DNA of 34,629 nt from Desulfurobacteriaceae bacterium (GTDB lineage Bacteria; Aquificota; Aquificia; Desulfurobacteriales; Desulfurobacteriaceae): the NCBI GenBank assembly GCA_027013575.1, contig JALWGN010000055.1, forward strand, positions 1 to 34,629, in the 5' to 3' direction. The notes under the pieces are model-generated. The model did not search any database, was not told the origin of the DNA, and saw only the letters and a list, made by a program, of their open reading frames with translations. A program made the translations under genes and the position numbers. This document shows, piece by piece, positions 17,805 to 26,543 of this stretch. Numbering within the stretch: the stretch's first letter is position 1; every line of letters begins with the position of its first letter.

Positions 17805-20800
17805 TCAGTTAACCTTTACTCTTTTCAGGTTAAGGCTGCTCTGGAGTTCCTTAAGGATATGTGCTTCAAGGGGTAACTTCAAGTCTGGGTCAATTTGCAA
17901 TTTTACAAAACAGTCGGGGAGCTCCGCCTCAACAACAACCGGCTTTCCGTCGGGGGAGGAGTTCTCCTCTATGAAGTTCTTAAGCCTTAAAAGGGTCTCC
18001 TCGTTTATCTGTCTGCCGTCAAGGGTTATTACAACCTCGCTTACCTGTTTGGATACGGCATCTTTAACCAGGAGAATTTCCCTGGCTATAACGCTCTTAC
18101 TCTCTTCCTCTTCCCTGACCTGACCCCTTACGGCAATGAGGTTCCCCTCTGTGAGGAGTTCTGAAACCTCCCTGTAAACGTTCGGGAAGACCAGAACGGA
18201 CACGGTTCCGTCAAGGTCGGTAAGCTCCAACGTTGCCCAGAGCTCCCCCCTCTGAGTCCTCCTCAGCTTCGCCTCCGTTATGGCTCCTGCAAGGAAGACC
18301 TCCTCTCCGTCTTTCCACTCCTCCTTCTCAGACGAGGAGTTGAACTTTAGCTCCACAACACCCCTGTACTCCTCCAGCGGATGACCGGAAAGGTAGAACC
18401 CTATGGCCTGTCTCTCGTACTCCCACTTTATCCTGTCGTTCCACTCAGGGATGTTCGGGAACTCCTTCTCAACAACTGCCGTTTCGTCTCCAAACAGGCT
18501 CATCAGTCCCTTACTTCTTGACTTCTGGATGCTCTGGGCTGCGTTCATTGCCCTGTCTAAAACCTCGTAGTTTGCAGCCCTTGAAATTCCTGTAGAGTCA
18601 AAGGCTCCTGCCTTTATGAGGGCTTCTATAACCTTCCTGTTTACAATCTTCAAATCAACCCTCTGGCAGAAGTCGTAGAGGTCTTTAAACTCTCCTCCTT
18701 CTTTCCTTACCTCTTCAATGTGCAGAGCCGCTTTCTCCCCAACTCCCTTAATTCCTGCAAGTCCAAACCTTATTCCCTCTCCCTCAATCTCAAAGTAGGC
18801 TCCACTTCTGTTGATGTCCGGCGGGAATACCGGAATCCCGTTCTCTTTGCAGTCCTTCATGAACTTTACGATTTCGTCTGTTTTGTCAAAGTCAATTGAC
18901 ATCATTGTTGCCATCAGCTCTTTCGGGTAGTGGGCTTTTAGGTAGGCCGTAACGTAGGCGAGGAACCCGTACGCAGCAGAGTGGGACTTGTTGAAGCCGT
19001 ACTCGGCAAACTTTGCTATGTCGTCAAAGAGCTTCTCTATCTTTTCCTTCGGATATCCCCTTTCAACCGCCCTTGAAACGAATATGCTCCTCTGCTCCTC
19101 CATTATCTCTTTCTTCTTCTTACCCATCGCACGCCTTAAAAGGTCTGCCTCTCCTAAGGAGTAACCGGCAAGTATGTTTGCTATCTGCATTATCTGTTCC
19201 TGGTAGATGAAGAGGCCGTAGGTCTCTTTAAGAACCGGCTCAAGTTCCGGGAAGATATAGTCAACCTCTTCCTCTCCGTGCTTTCTCTTTATGTAGCTCT
19301 CCGCCATTCCGGAGTTGAGAGGGCCGGGTCTGTAGAGGGCAACAAGGGCGATGATGTCCTCAAAGACGCTGGGTTTGAGCCTCTTCATGAGGTTTCTCAT
19401 TCCCCTTGATTCAAGCTGGAAAACGCCGATTGTGTTCCCTTCCTGAAGGAGCTTGAAGGTTTTCTCGTCGTCTAAGGGTAGTTTCGTTGGAACTATCTCT
19501 ACGCCGTGTCTCTCCTTGATGAGCTTTATCGTCCTGTCTATGATTGTAAGGGTTTTAAGGCCTAAGAAGTCCATCTTTAAAAGGCCTAAGGCCTCAACCT
19601 GTCCCATGTCGTACTGGGTTGTAACGTCTCCGTCTTTACTCTTTGCAAGGGGGATGTAGTCTGTAAGGGTTTCCGGTGCGATAACGACGCCGGCGGCGTG
19701 GACTCCCGTCTGGCGGGCAAGCCCCTGCAGCCTTTTGGCTATCTTTATGAGCCTTTCAACTGTCGGGTCTTTCTCCATGAGCTCTTTGATTTCGGGAGCT
19801 CTCTCTACCGCATCCTCAACAGACTTTGCATCGTTTGGAATGAGCTTTGCCAGTTTGTCAACTTCCTTCGGAGGTATTCCAAGAACCCTTCCAACGTCTC
19901 TAACCACCATCTTTGTCTTCATTGTTCCGAAGGTGATGATCTGGCAGACCTTGTCCTCCCCGTACTTTTCCCGAACGTACTGGATAACCCTGTCCCTGCC
20001 TTCCTGACAGATGTCAACGTCAATGTCGGGCATCGTTACCCTTTCGGGGTTTAGGAACCTTTCAAACAGGAGGTTGAACCTTAAGGGGTCTATGTCTGTA
20101 ATCCCTATGGCGTAGGCAACCAGTGAACCAGCCGCCGAACCCCTTCCGGGTCCCACCGGTATTCCGTTCCTCTTTGCCCAGTTGATAAAGTCCCAGACGA
20201 TGAGAAAGTAGCCGGGGAATCCCATGTCGCTGATTATTTTCAGCTCGTGGTTGAGCCTCTCGTAGTACTTCTGCCTCTCCTCTCCGTCTAAGATTCCCTG
20301 CTCTTTAAACCTTCTTTCAAGACCTTCCTCTGCCAGCTTCCTCAGGTAACTTTCGTAGGTGTGGCCTTCCGGAACCTCGTACTTTGGAAGGAGGTAGCCT
20401 CTGTTCTCAAAGGTTTCAAGCGTTCCTTCTACCTTCTCTGCAATTTTTAGCGTGTTGAAAACCGCCTGAGGGACTTCTCTGAAGACCTCCAGCATCTCCT
20501 GAGCGTTCTTGAAGTAGAACTCTTTACTGGGAAATCTCATCCTCTTCTCGTCTGTCAGCTTCTTTCCCGTCTGAAGGCAGAGGAGAACGTCGTGGGCTTC
20601 CCAGTCCTCTTTGTTGAGGTAGTGGGCGTCGTTTGTTGCAACGAGGTCTATGTCAAGTTTTTTGGAGAGCTCTATCAGGAACCTGTTTGCCTTTTCCTGC
20701 TCCTTTATGCCGTGGTACTGGATTTCAAGGTAGAAGTCTTCTCCAAAGAGCTCCTTGTACCACTTTGCGGCCTCTACGGCCTCTTCCTCTTTTCCCATCA

Positions 20801-21260
20801 GGTAGAGAAGGGGTATCTCTCCCTGAATACAGGCAGAGAGGGCAATCAGCCCTTCGCTGTACTTCTCTAAAACCTCTTTGTCTATCCTCGGTTTGTAGTA
20901 GAACCCTTCTGTAAAACCTATCGTGCTGAGCTTCATCAGGTTCTTAAGGCCTTTATCGTTCTTTGCAAGGAGGATGAGGTGGTAGCTCCCCTTCTCACCC
21001 TCTTTCCCTTTGCTCTTGTCAAAGCGGGAGCCTTTGGCTATGTAAAACTCCTGTCCTATGATGGGTTTTATTCCCTTCTCTTTGCACGTCTTGTAGAGCT
21101 CGTAAGAGGCGTACATGTTCCCGTGGTCTGTTACGGCAACTGCCGGCATTCCATACTCTACGGCCTTGTCAACAAGGTCTTTTATCTTTATTGCTCCGTC
21201 TAAGATTGAGTACTGGGAGTGGAGGTGAAGGTGAACGAAGTCTCCCGGCCTGACGCTCAT
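17805..21260 (-). CDS. dnaE: DNA polymerase III alpha subunit (1151 aa; intact-looking PHP domain)
   Basis: VHLHLHSQYSILDGA, TDHGNMYA, PVGPGRGSAAGSLVAY, NPERVTMPDIDVDICQEGRDRVIQYVREKYG, YQEQIMQIA, FNKSHSAAYG. Confidence 0.98.
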   Translation of the reverse strand: MSVRPGDFVHLHLHSQYSILDGAIKIKDLVDKAVEYGMPAVAVTDHGNMYASYELYKTCKEKGIKPIIGQEFYIAKGSRFDKSKGKEGEKGSYHLILLAKNDKGLKNLMKLSTIGFTEGFYYKPRIDKEVLEKYSEGLIALSACIQGEIPLLYLMGKEEEAVEAAKWYKELFGEDFYLEIQYHGIKEQEKANRFLIELSKKLDIDLVATNDAHYLNKEDWEAHDVLLCLQTGKKLTDEKRMRFPSKEFYFKNAQEMLEVFREVPQAVFNTLKIAEKVEGTLETFENRGYLLPKYEVPEGHTYESYLRKLAEEGLERRFKEQGILDGEERQKYYERLNHELKIISDMGFPGYFLIVWDFINWAKRNGIPVGPGRGSAAGSLVAYAIGITDIDPLRFNLLFERFLNPERVTMPDIDVDICQEGRDRVIQYVREKYGEDKVCQIITFGTMKTKMVVRDVGRVLGIPPKEVDKLAKLIPNDAKSVEDAVERAPEIKELMEKDPTVERLIKIAKRLQGLARQTGVHAAGVVIAPETLTDYIPLAKSKDGDVTTQYDMGQVEALGLLKMDFLGLKTLTIIDRTIKLIKERHGVEIVPTKLPLDDEKTFKLLQEGNTIGVFQLESRGMRNLMKRLKPSVFEDIIALVALYRPGPLNSGMAESYIKRKHGEEEVDYIFPELEPVLKETYGLFIYQEQIMQIANILAGYSLGEADLLRRAMGKKKKEIMEEQRSIFVSRAVERGYPKEKIEKLFDDIAKFAEYGFNKSHSAAYGFLAYVTAYLKAHYPKELMATMMSIDFDKTDEIVKFMKDCKENGIPVFPPDINRSGAYFEIEGEGIRFGLAGIKGVGEKAALHIEEVRKEGGEFKDLYDFCQRVDLKIVNRKVIEALIKAGAFDSTGISRAANYEVLDRAMNAAQSIQKSRSKGLMSLFGDETAVVEKEFPNIPEWNDRIKWEYERQAIGFYLSGHPLEEYRGVVELKFNSSSEKEEWKDGEEVFLAGAITEAKLRRTQRGELWATLELTDLDGTVSVLVFPNVYREVSELLTEGNLIAVRGQVREEEESKSVIAREILLVKDAVSKQVSEVVITLDGRQINEETLLRLKNFIEENSSPDGKPVVVEAELPDCFVKLQIDPDLKLPLEAHILKELQSSLNLKRVKVN

Positions 21261-21318
21261 TGCTTTCTCCTTGTAAAGAGCAGTTTGTTCCTAAGAAAGT
21301 TATTCTAACTGTTCCTTT

Positions 21319-21352
21319 TTAACAATTTCTTAACAGTTTCTTCTGATAAAAT
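21319..21352 (+). promoter_or_regulatory. Pho-box-like tandem 11-bp repeats upstream of pstC
   Basis: TTAACAATTTC (21319-21329) TTAACAGTTTC (21330-21340), then TTCTGA and TAAAAT (-10, 21347-21352). Confidence 0.65.
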
Positions 21353-21382
21353 TGGCCTGCATAATGTTTTTGGAGTTTGTTG

Positions 21383-22312
21383 ATGGCCAGGAGTCGGGGA
21401 TTCTGGGCAGACTGGACTTTCGGCAAAGTTGCAGCCCTTTCGGCCTTTCTCGTTGTTGCCATTTTAGTAGCCCTTGCGGTTGTTCTGTACGGAGAGTCCA
21501 AGCTGGCAATTGATACGTTTGGTGTCTGGAAGTTTATAACTTCAAAGGTCTGGAATCCTCCGATGAATAAGTTCGGGGGAGCTCCCGCCATCTTCGGAAC
21601 GATCGTAAGTACCATCATCTCTATTCTCATAGCCGTTCCCGTTGCTATAGGAATTGCAATTTTCCTTACAGAGATCGCTCCCCACCCTTTAAGAACCCCC
21701 GTAGGGGTGGCGATAGAGCTCCTTGCCGCTATCCCCAGCATTATCTACGGGATGTGGGGGCTCTTCTTCTTTGCACCCTTTATGAGAGACTACCTGCAGC
21801 CTGTAATCCACGCAACTTTAGGCAAGCTCCCGCTTATAGGCCACTGGTTTCAGGGCTACACGCCGGGAATTGGACTTCTTACAGCATCTATCGTCCTCTC
21901 AATAATGATCCTCCCCTACACTGCTGCCATCTCAAGGGACTCCTTTAAAATGGTTCCCGACGTTCTTAAGGAGTCTGCCTACGCCCTGGGAGCCACAAAG
22001 TGGGACGTTATGAAGGACGTTGTTATTCCCTATGCCAAACTTGGAGTGGTTGGCGGGATAATTCTCTCGCTGGGGAGAGCTCTCGGTGAAACCATGGCAG
22101 TTACTTTCGTTATGGGTAACCAGCCGGTAATTCCCCACTCCCTCTTGGAGCCTGCAACCTCCATTACAGTTACGCTTGCAAACGAGTTTACAGAGGCAGA
22201 TACAGACCTCTACCTTTCAAGCCTCTTCTACCTGGCCTTTATCCTCTTCGTTATGAGCTTTCTCGTTATAGCCATCGGCAAGTTCGTTTTCCTTAAAAGG
22301 GTTGAGAGGTAA
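21383..22312 (+). CDS. pstC: Phosphate ABC transporter permease PstC
   Basis: PVAIGIAIFLTEIAP...ELLAAIPSIIYGMWGLFFFAP...ALGATKWDVMKDVVIPYAKLGVVGGIILSLGRALGETMAV; track start TTG 21377, ATG 21383. Confidence 0.95.
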   Translation: MARSRGFWADWTFGKVAALSAFLVVAILVALAVVLYGESKLAIDTFGVWKFITSKVWNPPMNKFGGAPAIFGTIVSTIISILIAVPVAIGIAIFLTEIAPHPLRTPVGVAIELLAAIPSIIYGMWGLFFFAPFMRDYLQPVIHATLGKLPLIGHWFQGYTPGIGLLTASIVLSIMILPYTAAISRDSFKMVPDVLKESAYALGATKWDVMKDVVIPYAKLGVVGGIILSLGRALGETMAVTFVMGNQPVIPHSLLEPATSITVTLANEFTEADTDLYLSSLFYLAFILFVMSFLVIAIGKFVFLKRVER

Positions 22313-22315
22313 ACC

Positions 22316-23158
22316 TTGGACGCAGTAAGGAGAAGGAAATTTATAAACGGGTTTATTCTGGTTCTCTCCACTCTTGCTGCCCTCTTTGGCCTTATGTGGC
22401 TTTTCTGGATACTGGGAACTCTTCTGTATAAAGGTCTCGGTTCCCTCTCCCTTGAAGTCTTCATAGGCAATCCTCCCGCCCCGGGAGACAACACGGGAGG
22501 ACTCAAGCACGCAATAGTGGGGCAGACACTTATCGTTCTTATAGCAACCCTTATCGGAATACCCGTTGGAATACTTGCAGGAACCTACCTCTCAGAGTAC
22601 GGTGGGAACAGCAGGGTTGCCAACTTCATAAGGGACTTATCAGACGTTGTTATGAGCGTTCCTTCAATCGTTGTTGGAACATTTATCTACGCGATAATGG
22701 TTAAGCCTGCCGGCCACTTTATGGGAATAGCAGGTTCTGTCTCCCTTGCCATAATGATGATTCCCATCATCCTGAGAACTACAGACGACATGTTGAGGAT
22801 GGTTCCGCCGGAGCTCCGTGAAGCCGCCTACGCCCTCGGAGCAACCAAGTTCAAAGTTATAAAAGACGTCGTCTACAGGGCTGCCATAACGGGGATAGTT
22901 ACCGGAGTGATACTCTCCGTTGCAAGGATTGGCGGAGAGACCGCCCCTCTCCTCTTTACCTCCTTCAACAACAACTTCTTCACACTTAACATCTTCCAGC
23001 CTATGGCGTCTTTAACTGTAACCATGTACGACTACGCCATGAGCCCTTACAAGTACTGGCAACAGCTTGCCTGGGCTGCAGCGATAATTCTGACCTTTGG
23101 TGTACTTGGAGCCAACATAATTGGTAGAGTAATAGCCCACTACAAGTTTAAGAAGTAG
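22316..23158 (+). CDS. pstA: Phosphate ABC transporter permease PstA
   Basis: [42 protein letters not shown]...[46 protein letters not shown]. Confidence 0.95.
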   Translation: MDAVRRRKFINGFILVLSTLAALFGLMWLFWILGTLLYKGLGSLSLEVFIGNPPAPGDNTGGLKHAIVGQTLIVLIATLIGIPVGILAGTYLSEYGGNSRVANFIRDLSDVVMSVPSIVVGTFIYAIMVKPAGHFMGIAGSVSLAIMMIPIILRTTDDMLRMVPPELREAAYALGATKFKVIKDVVYRAAITGIVTGVILSVARIGGETAPLLFTSFNNNFFTLNIFQPMASLTVTMYDYAMSPYKYWQQLAWAAAIILTFGVLGANIIGRVIAHYKFKK

Positions 23159-23166
23159 GAGGAGAT

Positions 23167-23946
23167 ATGGCCTTTGTTATAGAGCCTAAAGAACCGGTTA
23201 AGATAGTTGTTGATCACCTTAAGTTTTACTACGGAGACCATCAGGTTCTTAAAGACATCTCCTTCAAAGTTCCCGAGAAAAAGGTAACTGCTCTAATAGG
23301 CCCTTCAGGGTGCGGAAAAACCACTCTCCTAAGGTGTTTCAACAGGATGCACGACCTCTACCCCGGTAACAGGTACGAGGGGAGAATACTCCTTGACGGT
23401 GAGAACATACTTGACCCCAACTACGACGTTATAAGGCTCAGAATAAGAGTAGGTATGGTTTTTCAGAAGCCCACGGCTTTCCCCATGTCAATCTTTGACA
23501 ACGTTGCCTACGGCTTGAGACTTCAGGGTCTGAAAAACAAGACAGAGCTTGCAGATAGGGTTGAAAAAGCTTTAAAGGATGCAGCCCTCTGGGACGAGGT
23601 AAAGGACAAGTTGAACAAGCCTGCTACTGCTCTCTCTGGAGGTCAACAGCAGAGGCTCTGCATTGCAAGGGCTATAGCCGTTGAGCCCGAGGTTCTTCTC
23701 TTTGACGAGCCAACCTCTGCCCTTGACCCCATCTCAACTGCAAAGATAGAGGAGCTGGTTGTAAGCTTCAGGGACAAGCTCACCGTAATAATCGTTACCC
23801 ACAACATGCAGCAGGCCGCTAGGGTTTCCGACTATACGGCCTTTATGTACATGGGAGAGCTCATAGAGTTCAACAGAACGGAAGACCTCTTCGTTAAGCC
23901 TAAGGAAAAGCTTACAGAGGACTACATCACCGGAAGGTTCGGTTAA
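23167..23946 (+). CDS. pstB: Phosphate ABC transporter ATPase PstB
   Basis: [32 protein letters not shown]...[22 protein letters not shown]...[15 protein letters not shown]...[15 protein letters not shown]. Confidence 0.97.
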   Translation: MAFVIEPKEPVKIVVDHLKFYYGDHQVLKDISFKVPEKKVTALIGPSGCGKTTLLRCFNRMHDLYPGNRYEGRILLDGENILDPNYDVIRLRIRVGMVFQKPTAFPMSIFDNVAYGLRLQGLKNKTELADRVEKALKDAALWDEVKDKLNKPATALSGGQQQRLCIARAIAVEPEVLLFDEPTSALDPISTAKIEELVVSFRDKLTVIIVTHNMQQAARVSDYTAFMYMGELIEFNRTEDLFVKPKEKLTEDYITGRFG

Positions 23947-24018
23947 GAAAAAGATAAAAATTTCATAATCCTTGACCTTTCAGCCTCTTCTATCTTAAAA
24001 TAGTTTCAACGAGCGCTT

Positions 24019-24058
24019 TTTACAGATTGTTTACAAATTTTTTACAATTTGGTAATAT
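24019..24058 (+). promoter_or_regulatory. Three 11-bp phased TTTACA repeats overlapping the nuoA promoter
   Basis: TTTACAGATTG (24019) TTTACAAATTT (24030) TTTACAATTTG (24041) then TAATAT (24053-24058); middle repeat is a 17-nt-spaced -35. Confidence 0.65.
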
Positions 24059-24084
24059 CAGACCAAAGGATTTAGGAGAGGAAG

Positions 24085-24420
24085 ATGCTCTACAGCTTTA
24101 TAGTTTTCCTCATCGTGATGGCGCTTGCAGGACTTCTTCTCTGGGTAATGTCCGTTGCCGTGGCTCCAAAGGATCCCCACCCTGTTAAGGAAGATACGTA
24201 CGAGTGTGGTCTTCCAGCCCCGGAGCCAATAATCTCCAGCGTTAACTTCCAGTACTACTTCTACGCTATCATCTTTATCGCTATGGATATAGCAGGTGTC
24301 TTCTTCGTTCTTTACTCCGTTGGTAAGGGAGACCCCAAGTTCGGCTGGATATTTATCCTCTTCTCACTCCTTCTCATGATTCCCCTTACTTACGTAATGG
24401 TTGGAGGAAACAGGAGATGA
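24085..24420 (+). CDS. nuoA: NADH-quinone oxidoreductase-type subunit A
   Basis: VAPKDPHPVKEDTYECGLPAPEP...INFQYYFYAIIFIAMDIAGVFF-like NuoA pattern; followed by nuoB. Confidence 0.93.
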   Translation: MLYSFIVFLIVMALAGLLLWVMSVAVAPKDPHPVKEDTYECGLPAPEPIISSVNFQYYFYAIIFIAMDIAGVFFVLYSVGKGDPKFGWIFILFSLLLMIPLTYVMVGGNRR

Positions 24421-24887
24421 TACTTAAGTTCTTTGACTGGTCTCGCTCAAACTCTCCGTGGGGAGTTCACTTCTGTAGCGGTTGCTGTTCACTTGAGGTA
24501 CTTGCTCTTATGAGCCCCCGTTTTGACTGGGAGAGGTACGGTTTTATGATGACTCCGAGCCCCCGTCAGGCCGACTTCATAATCGTTACAGGGCTGGTTT
24601 CAAGGAAGGTTCTGCCCGTTCTTCTCAGGGTTTACCAGCAGATGCCCGAACCCAGGTACGTTTTCGGTATGGGTGCCTGTGCAGGAGGTGGAGGACCTTA
24701 CTGGGATTCAGACTTTGTTGCAGTTGACGTTTCCCAGTACATTCCCTTTGACGTCTTTGTTGCAGGCTGTCCTCCAAACCCTGAAGCTACCCTTGAAGGC
24801 TTCCTGAGGCTTAAGGAGATAATTCTGAGGGATAGGGAAAACGCGGCAAAGAGACACCCGAACCGTATGGAAGAAATAGAGTACTAA
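24417..24887 (+). CDS. nuoB: Complex I-type subunit B (atypical N-terminal Cys motif)
   Basis: HFCSGCCSLEVLALMSPRFDWERYGFMMTPSPRQADFIIVTG...RYVFGMGACAGGGGPYW...DVFVAGCPPNPEATLEG. Confidence 0.95.
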   Translation: MILKFFDWSRSNSPWGVHFCSGCCSLEVLALMSPRFDWERYGFMMTPSPRQADFIIVTGLVSRKVLPVLLRVYQQMPEPRYVFGMGACAGGGGPYWDSDFVAVDVSQYIPFDVFVAGCPPNPEATLEGFLRLKEIILRDRENAAKRHPNRMEEIEY

Positions 24888-24896
24888 GGGGTGGTT

Positions 24897-25364
24897 ATGC
24901 TTGAAGAGATAAGAGAGAAGCTGAAATCTCAGTTTGGGCTTGAGTCTGAAAGTTACGATACCAACATGCTCCTCGTTAAGTGTGATAGAAACCAGCTGAG
25001 AGACCTTATGAAGTTCCTGAAGGAGAACGGTTTTAATTACCCTCACACCGTTTCCGTTGTGGACTATACCCCGAAAGGTGAGGGATTCCAGGCAAACTAC
25101 GTGCTGGAAAACCTGAACAGTAAGAAGTTTGTAATGGTAAGGGTCTCTATCCCCGAAGAGGATCTTACTGTTCCAACCGTTTCCGACATATTTCCACCCC
25201 TTCAGCCCCACGAGAGGGAAGCCTGGGAGATGTTCGGCGTTGAGTTTATAGGGAACCCGCGTCTTGAGGTTATGCTTCTTCCAGATTGGGCAGAAGGGTG
25301 GTTCCCTCTCAGGAAGTCTTACGACTTTAAGAAACACAGGAAGCCCTCTAAGGAGAAGAAGTAA
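24897..25364 (+). CDS. nuoC: Complex I-type subunit C
   Basis: HTVSVVDYTPKGEGFQANYVLENL...DIFPPLQPHEREAWEMFGVEFIGNPRLEVMLLPDWAEGWFPLRKSY; GTG 24891 alternative. Confidence 0.93.
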   Translation: MLEEIREKLKSQFGLESESYDTNMLLVKCDRNQLRDLMKFLKENGFNYPHTVSVVDYTPKGEGFQANYVLENLNSKKFVMVRVSIPEEDLTVPTVSDIFPPLQPHEREAWEMFGVEFIGNPRLEVMLLPDWAEGWFPLRKSYDFKKHRKPSKEKK

Positions 25365-26533
25365 TGGGAAACAGCATAGCCACTGCAGGATACACCTTTG
25401 TTGTTGAGGAGAGTAAGGAGATTTCCGGGGAAGACCTTGGACTTCTTCAGGAGAAGCTCCTCCAGCTTAACTGGGGTGTTCAGCACCCGGCTTCGGGTCC
25501 TATGAGGTTGAAGGTTTGGGTTGACGGTGACGAGGTTGTTAAGGTTGACCCCGACATAGGTTACGTTTTGAGGCTTCTTGAGAAGCTCGTTGAGTATAGA
25601 ACCTGGATAAACGCCATAGTTAACGTAGAGAGAGCCTGTTTTATTGATAACTTTGGAACGATGACCGGCTACTCAATCGCTGCAGAGAAGATAGCAGGCG
25701 TAGAGGTTCCTAAGAAGGCAGATTACGTAAGGACTATCCTCTGTGAAGGTGGAAGGATTGTCAGCCACCTGATAGGTCTGGGAAGCTTCGTTGGAGTTAT
25801 GGGAGTCCATACTCCCATGCAGTGGGCTCTCATAGCCCGTGAGAAGTTCCTTGATGCCTTTGAGGTCTACTCCGGCCAGAGGATCGCTACTGCTTCAATC
25901 ATTCCCGGTGGTGTAAGGTACGAGCCTACCGGGAAGTTTATAGAGAAGATGATTACTGCCGTAGACTTTCTTGAGAAGGAGTTTATTCCAAGGTACGGAG
26001 AGGTTTTTATAGATAACCCGACTCTTAAAGTTCGTTCTGAAGGTATTGGGGTTGTTCCAAAGGAGAAGGCTGTAGAGCTGGGACTTGCGGGACCTGCTCT
26101 AAGGGCGTCTGGTATTCCCTCAGACATCAGGAAGGACTACCCCTACGCAGCTTACGGTGAACTTGACTTTAAGGTTGTAACGAAAGAGGAGGGAGACTGT
26201 TACGCCAGGTATCTGGTTATCTGGGAAGAGCTAATAGAGTCTGCGAAGATAATCAGGCAGGCTATTGAGGGGCTTCCGGAGGGAGAGTGGAGAACGAAGT
26301 TCCCGATAAAGGTTCCTCCCGGAGAGGCCTACGTTAACGTTGAGTGGGCAAGGGGCTGTTTCGGTTTCCACCTCATAAGTGACGGTGGAACGGGACCCTA
26401 CAGGTTGAAGATGAGAGCTCCCTCCTTTGCCAACCTCTGGGCTATGCCGGAGATAATGAAGAACGTTAAGCTTGCAGACGTTCCGGTTATCTTTGCTTCA
26501 CTCTACATGTGTCACGGCGATATAGACAGGTAG
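25364..26533 (+). CDS. nuoD: Complex I-type subunit D (49-kDa homologue, atypical)
   Basis: LNWGVQHPASGPMRLKVWVDGDEVVKVDPDIGYVLRLLEKLVEYRTW...MTGYSIAAEKIAGVEVP...SDIRKDYPYAAY...LISDGGTGPYRLKMRAPSFANLWAM. Confidence 0.95.
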   Translation: MGNSIATAGYTFVVEESKEISGEDLGLLQEKLLQLNWGVQHPASGPMRLKVWVDGDEVVKVDPDIGYVLRLLEKLVEYRTWINAIVNVERACFIDNFGTMTGYSIAAEKIAGVEVPKKADYVRTILCEGGRIVSHLIGLGSFVGVMGVHTPMQWALIAREKFLDAFEVYSGQRIATASIIPGGVRYEPTGKFIEKMITAVDFLEKEFIPRYGEVFIDNPTLKVRSEGIGVVPKEKAVELGLAGPALRASGIPSDIRKDYPYAAYGELDFKVVTKEEGDCYARYLVIWEELIESAKIIRQAIEGLPEGEWRTKFPIKVPPGEAYVNVEWARGCFGFHLISDGGTGPYRLKMRAPSFANLWAMPEIMKNVKLADVPVIFASLYMCHGDIDR

Positions 26534-26543
26534 GAGGCTGAGT

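Noticed and set aside
19013-20914. Plus-strand ORFs opposite dnaE (19698-20054, 20592-20870 and others)
   Set aside because: Shadow frames of a conserved gene; no RBS or domain signal.
17805-21260. Possible intein in dnaE
   Set aside because: Motifs run continuously over 1151 aa with no splice-junction or homing endonuclease signature.
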